The notes: a model not told the origin generated them from the letters alone. A stretch of 7,316 nucleotides of DNA from DATDCV01 sp036524155 (GCA_036524155.1 DATDCV010000413.1:1-7316), one strand, 5' to 3'; positions 1 through 6,592 are shown, counted from the first letter of the stretch. Translations and numbers: made by a program.

Positions 1-53
1 GCTCGTGCATATTCACCCGGCGTGATTGAAGACTTGATAATGATCGGTTCCAC
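1..53 (-). CDS. Start of an unrecognised gene downstream of mnmG (partial)
   Basis: A GTG at 53-51 opens a frame that begins MEPIIIKSSITPGEYARA and runs off the left edge after 17 codons. It is preceded by AAAGGA (66-61 on the plus numbering) with 7 bases between the AAGGA core and the GTG, the best-placed ribosome binding site in the window. I do not recognise the family from so few residues. The gene follows mnmG on the same strand and is probably in the same transcription unit. It lies in a different frame from the read-through end of mnmG, so the two frames overlap here. Which frame is really translated at 1-53 cannot be settled from this window; the ribosome binding site favours this one. 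Confidence 0.5.
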   Translation of the reverse strand, partial: MEPIIIKSSITPGEYAR

Positions 54-2143
54 AGAGTATTCCTTTGACAGTAGCTCATCCGTGCTATAGACTCATTCTT
101 GATGCTTCGCTCGTTAGCGCGGGCTTCCTCGGATTTCGGATTTCGGATTTCGGATTTCACACCGGCCTTGCCCCCTGCCCGCTTCAGCCACACCAGCAAG
201 ATGCTCACGTCCGCCGGCGACACCCCGGAGATCCTCGCCGCTTGCCCAATCGTCGCAGGCCGAATCCGGCCCAGCTTCTGTCGCGCCTCCGCCCTCAGAC
301 TGGGTACCCGCGCATAATCGAACTCCGCCGGAATCTGTTTGTCCTCCATCTCCTTGAACTTCGCCACCTCGTTCTCCTGGCGGCTAATATAGCCGGCATA
401 TTTGAGCGCGATCTCAACCTGCTGCACCACTTCTGCGCTCAACTTATCATTCTTATTGGTTAAATGAGTATAGCTAATTTCTGGCCGCCGCAGTTTCTGC
501 GCCATCGTGTCCGACCCATCGCGCGTCCGGCCCAATCGCTCCAACTCCGCCGCGATCGCCATCCGCTTCGCCTCGAACTTCCGGTAGTTCCTTTCCGGCA
601 ACAGTCCGATCTCGTGTCCAAGCTCCGAAAGCCTCAGATCCGCATTGTCCTGCCGCAGCAAAAGCCGGAACTCGGCTCTGGATGTAAACATGCGGTACGG
701 CTCAACTGTTCCTTTCGTCACCAGGTCGTCAATTAGCACCCCGATGTAAGCTGTATCACGCCCTAGCACAACCGGCTCCAGTCCTCGCACCCGCCGGGTT
801 GCATTGATGCCTGCCATCAGCCCCTGCCCCGCCGCTTCTTCATAACCCGAGGTGCCGTTGATCTGGCCGGCGAGATAGAGGTTCCTGCACACTTTGGTCT
901 CAAGCGAGGGGTAAAGCTGCGTCGGATACGCAAAATCATATTCCACTGCGTATGCCGGACGAAGGATCTCCGCGTTTTCACACCCGATAATGGTCCTCAC
1001 CATCCCGACTTGGACATCAAACGGCAGCGACGTCGAAAACCCATTTACATAAACCTCGTCCGTCGCTATCCCTTCCGGTTCCAGAAAGATCTGCTGCCTC
1101 TCCTTTTCGGGGAATTTCACGATCTTATCTTCGATGGATGGACAATACCTCGGACCGGTGCCCTGGATGATGCCCGAGTAAAGCGGCGACTTGTGAAGGT
1201 TATCGCGGACGATCCTCGCCGTTGCTTCTGTCGTGTACGTAATATGGCACGGTAGCTGGCCAGATAACATTTCGAGAATCGATCCGGGAGGATACTGTAA
1301 AGGCACCGCACGGCCACCACCACCATCGTATGCCAACGGGGAATGTTCCACGTGGAACAATTCCGACGGTCTCCCAGTTCTCTTCCGGGTGGATGATGAG
1401 ACGCTTACACCCTCCCCAGGGTTTTGTTCCACGTGGAACAAATCATCTCTCCAAAATGTGAAATACGGTACCGGCTCGTCTCCGGGCTGCACTTCCGTCT
1501 TCGAGAAATCTATCGACCTCCTCAATAACCTCGGCGGTGTCCCGGTCTTTAATCTGCCTAGCTCCAGTCCTATCTCCGTTAGCGATCTCGATAACCCCAT
1601 CGCTGCCGATTCCCCAGCTCTCCCGCCTGCCTGCTGGTTCAGACCGATATGCATCAGACCCTTCAGGAACGTTCCCGTTGTCACTACTACCGCCTCTCCC
1701 AAGTACGTCACCTCCAGCGTAGTCTCGATCCCGTAAATCTGACCGTCACGGTGGAGCAGTCGCTGACACTGCCCCTGTCTCAAATCCAGGTTCGGCTCCC
1801 GCTCGCATATCCATTTTAACCTGAATTGATACGCTTTCTTGTCGCATTGCGCCCGTGGCGCCCAAACCGCCGGACCTTTCTTGGTGTTCAGCATCCGGAA
1901 TTGCAGTCCGGTCATGTCCGTCGCCTTCCCCATCTCCCCACCCATCGCGTCAATCTCGCGCGCCAGGTGGCCTTTCGCCAAACCACCAATCGCAGGGTTG
2001 CAGGACATCTGCCCAACCGTATCGGCGTTGATCGTCAGCAACAGCGTCTGGCACCCCATTCGTGCCGCCGCCAACGCCGCCTCTATTCCGGCGTGGCCGG
2101 CTCCCACGACAATTACATCGTACTTTTTGGGATAAACGTACAC
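1..2143 (-). CDS. mnmG: tRNA uridine-5-carboxymethylaminomethyl modification enzyme MnmG (GidA), 3' end not in window
   Basis: MnmG is the FAD-dependent partner of MnmE. Together they place the (carboxymethyl)aminomethyl group on C5 of the wobble uridine of certain tRNAs, in the cytoplasm. The frame is open for 714 codons from the GTG at 2143-2141. Visible are the FAD-binding GAGHAG (residues 14-19), SCNPAIGG with the conserved Cys48, GPRYCPSIEDK (second conserved cysteine Cys334, equivalent to E. coli Cys277), AGQINGTSGYEEAAGQG, EPYRMFTSRAEFRL, and the C-terminal ISGVSPADVSILLVWLKRAG ending near residue 657. Two things are odd. About 55 extra residues lie between Phe230 and Gln296 compared with E. 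coli and carry two parS-like palindromes. After residue 657 the frame continues through a 7-bp tandem repeat for at least 57 unrelated residues. The start is fixed because the pgi stop codon is the preceding in-frame triplet. AAAAGG lies 8 bases upstream. Identity is secure; the true C-terminus is not. Confidence 0.95.
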   Translation of the reverse strand, partial: MYVYPKKYDVIVVGAGHAGIEAALAAARMGCQTLLLTINADTVGQMSCNPAIGGLAKGHLAREIDAMGGEMGKATDMTGLQFRMLNTKKGPAVWAPRAQCDKKAYQFRLKWICEREPNLDLRQGQCQRLLHRDGQIYGIETTLEVTYLGEAVVVTTGTFLKGLMHIGLNQQAGGRAGESAAMGLSRSLTEIGLELGRLKTGTPPRLLRRSIDFSKTEVQPGDEPVPYFTFWRDDLFHVEQNPGEGVSVSSSTRKRTGRPSELFHVEHSPLAYDGGGGRAVPLQYPPGSILEMLSGQLPCHITYTTEATARIVRDNLHKSPLYSGIIQGTGPRYCPSIEDKIVKFPEKERQQIFLEPEGIATDEVYVNGFSTSLPFDVQVGMVRTIIGCENAEILRPAYAVEYDFAYPTQLYPSLETKVCRNLYLAGQINGTSGYEEAAGQGLMAGINATRRVRGLEPVVLGRDTAYIGVLIDDLVTKGTVEPYRMFTSRAEFRLLLRQDNADLRLSELGHEIGLLPERNYRKFEAKRMAIAAELERLGRTRDGSDTMAQKLRRPEISYTHLTNKNDKLSAEVVQQVEIALKYAGYISRQENEVAKFKEMEDKQIPAEFDYARVPSLRAEARQKLGRIRPATIGQAARISGVSPADVSILLVWLKRAGGKAGVKSEIRNPKSEEARANERSIKNESIARMSYCQRNTLWNRSLSSLQSRRVNMHE
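61..66 (-). promoter_or_regulatory. Ribosome binding site of the partial downstream gene
   Basis: The minus strand reads AAAGGA here, 7 bases before the GTG at 53-51. It supports that GTG as a true start and argues that the mnmG frame, which runs straight across it, should normally have ended earlier. Confidence 0.5.
130..157. repeat. 7-bp tandem repeat, four perfect copies, at the mnmG 3' end
   Basis: On the plus strand CGGATTT is repeated four times without interruption (AAATCCG on the coding strand). It begins five codons after the last conserved MnmG residues and is translated as a KSEIRNPKSE-type peptide. Seven is not a multiple of three, so any change of copy number shifts the downstream frame. 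Confidence 0.9.
1344..1359. promoter_or_regulatory. parS: parS-like ParB binding site 1, inside mnmG
   Basis: TGTTCCACGTGGAACA is a perfect 16-bp palindrome. It has the core of the chromosomal parS consensus (TGTTNCACGTGNAACA), the centromere-like site bound by ParB for origin segregation and SMC loading. In the mnmG frame it encodes Leu-Phe-His-Val-Glu-His (residues 262-267), within the insertion that E. coli MnmG lacks. The parS match is seen directly; ParB binding is inferred, as no parB is in the window. Confidence 0.8.
1423..1442. promoter_or_regulatory. parS: parS-like ParB binding site 2, inside mnmG
   Basis: The same 16-mer (1425-1440) is extended by TT and AA to a perfect 20-bp palindrome. 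Its centre is 81 bp (27 codons) from the centre of the first site, so both are read in the same frame; here it encodes Leu-Phe-His-Val-Glu-Gln (residues 235-240). Two identical copies so close together make chance very unlikely and fit the usual clustering of parS sites near the origin. Confidence 0.82.
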
Positions 2144-3742
2144 TTATCCGACCTTTTGATAGCGCGCCGTCGCCGCGGATTCTGCGGCGGTCCTTCGCGT
2201 CTTCCGATCCGGGTTGCCAGCCAAGTGCTCGCAGATCTTGAACACCGTTTCGGCATCCCCAGCCAGCCCTAGCGTAGCTGCAATTTCCTCAGCCGTGAAC
2301 GTCCGCTGGGGAGAACCCGACAGGCATTTCATCACGCGAAGCTGGAGCGCGATGACGGTCGAAGCAGCTTTCTTGCCCGCCTCCACACCTGGCTGATGAT
2401 ATGCATTAACGTTTATAATAGACGCGTAGAGGCCTACGGTTCGCTCGAAAAGTGCGATCAGCGCGCCGACTGAAAACGCCGAAACCTCCTGTATCGTTAA
2501 GGTTATGCTTTCTCGCCCGTTTTCATACAGCGCAGACCGCGTTCCCAGCAAAAAACCATCCAAATAGTCACCAGTCGTGATGCCGGGTTCAACCTCCATC
2601 GAGCTACTCAGGCGATCCCTCAGGACCTCAATAAAGATCACAAAAAAATTATCCAGTCCATCCCTAAGCTGCTGTACATAAGAATGTTGGTCGGTCGATC
2701 CCTTATTGCCTAACACGGTAATGCCCTGACGAACCGTGTTTCCGTCGCGATCCAGTTCCTTTCCCAGAGATTCCATCACCAACTGTTGCAAGTACTTGGA
2801 AAAAAGATCCAGCCGATCCTTGTACGGCAGGATGATCATATTCTTCGACCCCTTGCCATTGCCGATGTAATGCCACATGAGCGCAAGCTGAGCCGCAGGA
2901 TTCGTTTTCACATCTTTCCTGCGCGTAAGCTCGTCGCACGTTTTGGCGCCCGCGAGCATCGCGTCGATATCAAATCCCTGCAGCGCGGCGGGCAGCAGTC
3001 CAACCGCCGAAAGCTCGCTCGTTCGGCCGCCAACCCAGTCCCACATCGGGAAACGACGGATCCATCTCTGGGCGGAAGCGAGTTTGTCGAGCTCACTGCC
3101 GCTCTTAGTAATCGCGACCGCGTGATTGGCGAAGTTGAGGCCCGCCGCCTGGTAGGCCGCCTGTGTTTCCAGCATTCCGTTGCGGGTCTCCTTCGTGCCA
3201 CCAGATTTGGAGATGACGACGACCAATGTACGGCCGAGGGTATTCTGAAGCAGTGTCAATATCTTGTCAATACCGTCAGGGTCCGTGTTATCCAAAAAGA
3301 ATGGCAGTATATTGTCTTTTCCAGGGCGTCCTAATGCATTCGCGACGAACTGTGGGCCTAACGCCGACCCTCCTATACCGACAACCAGCAGATTCTTGAA
3401 TGGTCCAGCGGCGCCGTGGATTCTGCCGGCGTGAACCTCAGCCGTGAAGGTTTTGATGTCGGCGAGAGTTTGCTCGATGGCCTGGCGGATAGCGGGGTTG
3501 GGGGCAAGGGCCGGGTTGCGGAGCCAGTAGTGACCGACCATGCGTCCTTCGTCTTTGTTGGCAACCGCGCCTCGTTCAAGGTGGTCCATCTCGTCGAAGG
3601 CCTGTTTGAGCTGACCAGCTATGGAGGAGTAGTAATCGTCAGGGAAGTTGAGGCGGCTGAGGTCGAGGGCGAAGCCGATTTCAGGGAATTGGGAGTAGTG
3701 CTGCTGGAATCGCTGCCAAAGTTGCTGTTTCGAGTAAATCAT
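2144..3742 (-). CDS. pgi: Glucose-6-phosphate isomerase
   Basis: Pgi interconverts glucose 6-phosphate and fructose 6-phosphate in glycolysis and gluconeogenesis (cytoplasm). From the ATG at 3742-3740 the protein has 532 residues. In order it shows GIGGSALG (122-129), the phosphate-binding SKSGGTKET (178-186), GGRTSELSAVG (238-248, isomerase signature 1), MESLGKE with catalytic Glu324, TDQHS with His353, and QPGVEAGKK (signature 2) with Lys457. About 75 residues follow that lysine, including FTAEEIAATLGLAGDAETVF, which looks like a small helix-turn-helix-type fold. I recall a similar tail in cyanobacterial Pgi. The frame is also open to a GTG at 3781; I prefer the ATG because the added 13 residues look unrelated, but neither start has a clear ribosome binding site. 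The gene abuts mnmG. Base composition changes along its length (see findings). Confidence 0.95.
   Translation of the reverse strand: MIYSKQQLWQRFQQHYSQFPEIGFALDLSRLNFPDDYYSSIAGQLKQAFDEMDHLERGAVANKDEGRMVGHYWLRNPALAPNPAIRQAIEQTLADIKTFTAEVHAGRIHGAAGPFKNLLVVGIGGSALGPQFVANALGRPGKDNILPFFLDNTDPDGIDKILTLLQNTLGRTLVVVISKSGGTKETRNGMLETQAAYQAAGLNFANHAVAITKSGSELDKLASAQRWIRRFPMWDWVGGRTSELSAVGLLPAALQGFDIDAMLAGAKTCDELTRRKDVKTNPAAQLALMWHYIGNGKGSKNMIILPYKDRLDLFSKYLQQLVMESLGKELDRDGNTVRQGITVLGNKGSTDQHSYVQQLRDGLDNFFVIFIEVLRDRLSSSMEVEPGITTGDYLDGFLLGTRSALYENGRESITLTIQEVSAFSVGALIALFERTVGLYASIINVNAYHQPGVEAGKKAASTVIALQLRVMKCLSGSPQRTFTAEEIAATLGLAGDAETVFKICEHLAGNPDRKTRRTAAESAATARYQKVG
2152..2157 (-). promoter_or_regulatory. 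Ribosome binding site of mnmG inside the end of pgi
   Basis: The minus strand reads AAAAGG with 8 bases before the mnmG GTG. It lies within the last codons of pgi, so a ribosome finishing pgi stops directly at the mnmG start (TAA followed at once by GTG). This suggests translational coupling and confirms the GTG start. Confidence 0.55.
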
Positions 3743-3808
3743 AGAAAAGGCATGAAACCTTAACACACACGGGCTGTCCACAAAAACCCGGAGCGCGGGG
3801 TATCGCCT

Positions 3809-3902
3809 CAGTCTTGGGTCGGAGCGCCGAGTTGCACTCGGCTTACACGCGGCCGTCGGCGCGCTTAAGCCGATTAGAAATCGGCGCTCCGACCCAAGAC
3901 TG
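3809..3902. repeat. REP-like palindromic unit with 22-bp arms and two nested hairpins
   Basis: The arms 3809-3830 and 3881-3902 are perfect inverted copies over 22 bp. Inside lie two smaller hairpins of matching design: 3826-3832 pairs with 3836-3842 (GCCGAGT, loop TGC), and 3869-3875 pairs with 3879-3885 (GCCGATT, loop AGA). The element can fold as one long cruciform or as two short stems. It sits between the divergent pgi and dacB, so it terminates neither. It resembles dispersed palindromic repeats of the REP/BIME or miniature-element kind. No target-site duplication is evident and no protein is encoded. Confidence 0.8.
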
Positions 3903-3975
3903 CGGGGGTACAGTGCGGGGCGCGCGCGACGCAGGCGCTTGATTTCCAGCGTTGTGGCCCCGGACGTGCGCTTCT

Positions 3976-5505
3976 ATGTTGGTGGCCATGGTGGCGAGAA
4001 CGGTGGTCGGGATTGGTTTGCTGCTGAGTTTGGCAGGTGGAGCAGCGCAGGAGCTGAAACCGGCGGCGACGCTGACGGAGCTTCAGCAACGGATCACTGA
4101 TTGCGTTGGGCAGTCGAACTATGCCGCCGCGCTCTGGGGCGTGAAGGTGACGTCGCTCGATACCGGCAAGACGGTGTTTGAGCACAACGCGGGCAAACTC
4201 TTCAGTCCGGCATCGAACTCAAAACTGTACACGGTGGCGTTGGCGCTGGATCGGCTGGGGGAGGATTACCGCATCAAGACTTCGCTTTACTCGACGGTGA
4301 GGCCGAGACGCAGCGGCACGCTGAAAGGCGACCTGATCGTATTTGGGCGTGGGGATCCGACGCTGAACCAGCGACTTCACGGCAGCGACATTTTCAAGGC
4401 GCTAGAGCCGCTGGTGCTGGCGTTGAAAGATGCTGGGGTCAAGCGCATCACGGGGGATTTGGTGGGGGATCAGAGTTACTTTCGCGGGCCCGAGTTCGGC
4501 TCGGGGTGGGCGTGGGACGACATGCAATATTATTATGGCGCGGAACTCTCGGCGTTAACGGTCAACGACAATGTGCTGCAGGTCACGGTGAAGCCGGGAG
4601 CGGTGGCGGGCAGTTCATGCACACTGACGGTCACACCCGCGACTTCGTACCTGGTGTTCAGCAATCGGACACAGACGGTGAGTTCGGAGGGGAAGCGCAA
4701 GATCACGTTTTATCGTCCGCTGGATGAGAACATCGTTTATGTGCTAGGGACGATGCCGGCGGGGACGAATGTGTTCGTAGACGAAGTGACATTCCATAAT
4801 CCGGCAGGATTGTTCGTTTCGTTCCTGCGAGAGGCGCTGAAGCGGCAGGGGATCAAGGTAACCGGGAAGACGAGGACTCTGAATTGGCTGGATCGGCGGA
4901 ACGAACCGCTCGACATCGGGAGGCTGGTGGAGTTGGGCACGGCCGAATCGCTGTCGTTGCGGGAGGTTGCACGAGAGATACAAAAACCGTCGCAAAACCT
5001 GTACACGGATTTGTTATTGGCGCACGTTGGGGAGGCGTATCGGACGGGTGGGGACGCGGCGGACACAACTTCGGAGGAGTTGGGGATTCGGGAATTGAAC
5101 CGGTTTCTGGCTGAAGCCGGCGTGCCAAAGGGCGAGGTGATTTTCGAGGAAGGCTCGGGATTATCGCGGGACAACCTGACGAGTCCAAACGCGACGGTCA
5201 CGCTGCTGAAATACATGAAGGGGCACAAGTGCGGGAAGGCGTTCATCGACGCGTTGCCGGTGGCGGGAGTGGACGGGACGCTACGGAACCGGATGAAGAA
5301 CACGGCCGCGGCGGGGAATGTGAGGGCTAAGACAGGCAGCCTGCGGTGGTCGAGCAGCCTTTCGGGTTATGTGACGACGGCGGGGGGGGAGCAGTTGGTG
5401 TTTTCGTTGATGCTGAATCGCTATGATGCGCCGGCCGGGACAACGGCGCGGGCGGGCTTGGATGCCATCGCGGTATTACTGGCGGGGTTCACGGGCCATT
5501 CGTGA
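3976..5505 (+). CDS. dacB: D-alanyl-D-alanine carboxypeptidase/endopeptidase, PBP4 type (peptidase family S13)
   Basis: This is a low-molecular-weight penicillin-binding protein that trims pentapeptides and cuts D-Ala cross-links of peptidoglycan in the periplasm. From the ATG at 3976 it has 509 residues, against 477 for E. coli DacB. An N-terminal segment with Arg8 followed by a hydrophobic stretch and AGGAAQ (about 1-25) looks like a signal peptide cleaved near Ala24. The three active-site motifs of the family are present: SNSK (Ser80 nucleophile, Lys83) in the context SPASNSKLYTV, SQN (339-341), and KTG (452-454) in AKTGSLRWSSSLSGY. The long spacing between the first two motifs is the S13 insertion. 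The frame is open back to a TTG at 3952, and an ATG at 3988 would also leave a signal peptide. No strong ribosome binding site decides the start. The gene is divergent from pgi and convergent with miaA, overlapping it by 17 bp. Confidence 0.92.
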   Translation: MLVAMVARTVVGIGLLLSLAGGAAQELKPAATLTELQQRITDCVGQSNYAAALWGVKVTSLDTGKTVFEHNAGKLFSPASNSKLYTVALALDRLGEDYRIKTSLYSTVRPRRSGTLKGDLIVFGRGDPTLNQRLHGSDIFKALEPLVLALKDAGVKRITGDLVGDQSYFRGPEFGSGWAWDDMQYYYGAELSALTVNDNVLQVTVKPGAVAGSSCTLTVTPATSYLVFSNRTQTVSSEGKRKITFYRPLDENIVYVLGTMPAGTNVFVDEVTFHNPAGLFVSFLREALKRQGIKVTGKTRTLNWLDRRNEPLDIGRLVELGTAESLSLREVAREIQKPSQNLYTDLLLAHVGEAYRTGGDAADTTSEELGIRELNRFLAEAGVPKGEVIFEEGSGLSRDNLTSPNATVTLLKYMKGHKCGKAFIDALPVAGVDGTLRNRMKNTAAAGNVRAKTGSLRWSSSLSGYVTTAGGEQLVFSLMLNRYDAPAGTTARAGLDAIAVLLAGFTGHS

Positions 5506-6445
5506 ATTCCCGGGCGAGTTTGGCGGCGGTGTCGGGAGGGGAGTCAGCAGCGTCAAGGTGCAGCCAGCGGACGCGGAGTTGATTGCGAAACCAGGTCATC
5601 TGCCGTTTGGCGAATTGCCGGGTACGGATTTTGACCAGCTCGACGGTTTCGGGGAGTGAGCGGAGGCCGCGCAAATGCTCAGCGACCTGTCGATAACCGA
5701 GGGCCTGGAGGGCGGTTTTGTTTTCGGCCAGTCCGCGAGTGAGGAGATCGCTGGTTTCGGCGAGGAGTCCGCGGTGAAACATGTCCTCGACGCGTTGGTC
5801 GATGCGACGCCGCAAGTCGGCGGGGGAGCGAGACAGGCCAAGGATGAGGAGCGGGCTTTGGGGGTCGTGAGCGAGGAGCGTCCAGCCGGCGCGTTGCGCG
5901 GAATAGGGCTTGCCGGTGAGGCGAATCACTTCGAGGGCGCGGAGGATGCGCCGCGGGTTTTTTTGGTCGATGCGGGCGAAAGTGACAGGATCCCGGCGGG
6001 CGAGTTCGGCGAGAAGATCGGCAATGGGTGCGGTTTCCAATTCCGCGCGCAATCGGGAATTGGAGGGCGGAGTTTCGCCGAGGCCGTGGATGAGGGCTTT
6101 GAAGTAGAGGCCCGTGCCGCCGCAGAAAAGGGGCAGGTGGCGGCGGGTTTGGATTTGAGCCAGGGCCTCGCGAGAGAGACGGAGGAAATCAGCGACGCTG
6201 AAAGGCTGAGTGAGGTCCACCATGTCGAGCAGATGATGGGGGACGCGCGCGCGTTCGGCGGCGGCTGGTTTCGCGGTGCCGATGTCCATGCCGCGATACA
6301 CTTGCATTGAATCGACGGAAATAATTTCGGCGCCGAGGCGCTCGGCCAGGAGGAGCGCGACTTCGGTTTTGCCGACGGCGGTCGGACCGACGAGGCAGAG
6401 CGCGCGGGTCTGGGGAGGAAGCACAGGATGATCGGCGGCGGTCAT
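5489..6445 (-). CDS. miaA: tRNA dimethylallyltransferase
   Basis: MiaA transfers the dimethylallyl group from dimethylallyl diphosphate to N6 of adenosine 37 in tRNAs reading codons that start with U. The 318-residue protein has the usual family length. It shows the P-loop GPTAVGKT (20-27), then ISVDSMQVYRGMDIGTAKP with the conserved Asp and Gln, VPHHLLDMVDL, CGGTGLYFKALIHGL, and the C-terminal RQFAKRQMTWFRN. The ATG at 6445-6443 gives a normal N-terminus a few residues before the P-loop; only a weak GAG lies upstream. It follows lgt on the same strand after 147 bases that contain an 8-bp repeat array. Its last 17 bases overlap the end of dacB on the opposite strand. Although on the minus strand, its coding strand is C-rich, unlike mnmG. 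Confidence 0.95.
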   Translation of the reverse strand: MTAADHPVLPPQTRALCLVGPTAVGKTEVALLLAERLGAEIISVDSMQVYRGMDIGTAKPAAAERARVPHHLLDMVDLTQPFSVADFLRLSREALAQIQTRRHLPLFCGGTGLYFKALIHGLGETPPSNSRLRAELETAPIADLLAELARRDPVTFARIDQKNPRRILRALEVIRLTGKPYSAQRAGWTLLAHDPQSPLLILGLSRSPADLRRRIDQRVEDMFHRGLLAETSDLLTRGLAENKTALQALGYRQVAEHLRGLRSLPETVELVKIRTRQFAKRQMTWFRNQLRVRWLHLDAADSPPDTAAKLAREFTNGP

Positions 6446-6511
6446 GCGGGCTCAATGTGGGGCAGGGGAGCGGGGCTGACAACGGGGAAAGGGGGCGCGG
6501 CGGGGCGGTGC

Positions 6512-6591
6512 AGCGTTAAAGCGTTAAAGCGTTAAACCGTTGAAGCGATGAGGCGTTGAAGCGTTGAAGCGGTGGAGCGGCGGAACGGCGG
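6512..6591. repeat. Degenerate 8-bp tandem array between lgt and miaA
   Basis: Ten successive octamers can be read: AGCGTTAA three times in a row, then ACCGTTGA, AGCGATGA, GGCGTTGA, AGCGTTGA, AGCGGTGG, AGCGGCGG and AACGGCGG. The perfect copies are on the miaA side and decay towards the lgt stop codon, which begins two bases beyond the array. No stable hairpin or coding frame is apparent. Confidence 0.85.
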
Positions 6592-6592
6592 G

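Noticed and set aside
1..2143. mnmG as a broken gene, because no closed minus-strand frame is present over this stretch
   Set aside because: Reading codon by codon from 2143 gives 714 codons in one frame with all family motifs and no stop. It is open at the edge, not frameshifted.
65..2272. Plus-strand open frames opposite mnmG (for example 65-463, 464-736, 1233-1736, 1826-2272)
   Set aside because: They contain no recognisable family motifs and are antisense to a clear, continuous MnmG frame. Their length comes from the GC-rich codon bias of the real gene.
2128..3296. Possible DnaA boxes: near matches to TTATCCACA at about 2128-2136 (minus), 2145-2153, 2648-2656 and 3288-3296, plus a weaker one at 3774-3782
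   Set aside because: None is perfect and all but one have two mismatches. They are scattered and mostly in coding sequence, and no AT-rich unwinding element is nearby. The origin suggestion rests on skew and parS only.
2786..3334. 182-residue plus-strand frame opposite pgi
   Set aside because: No family resemblance; it is the antisense shadow of the Pgi active-site region.
3809..3902. Rho-independent terminator
   Set aside because: It lies upstream of both flanking genes, which are divergent, and has no U-run after a stem.
3743..3975. Promoters for pgi and dacB
   Set aside because: The only -35/-10-like pair I could find before pgi (TTGTGG, 15-base spacer, TAAGGT) is too weak to call, and nothing acceptable lies before dacB.
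5675..6310. 211-residue plus-strand frame opposite miaA
   Set aside because: Its Gly/Glu/Ala-rich sequence is what the reverse complement of the MiaA frame gives. MiaA motifs are intact on the other strand.
6512..6591. CRISPR array
   Set aside because: The units are 8 bp and contiguous, without spacers.
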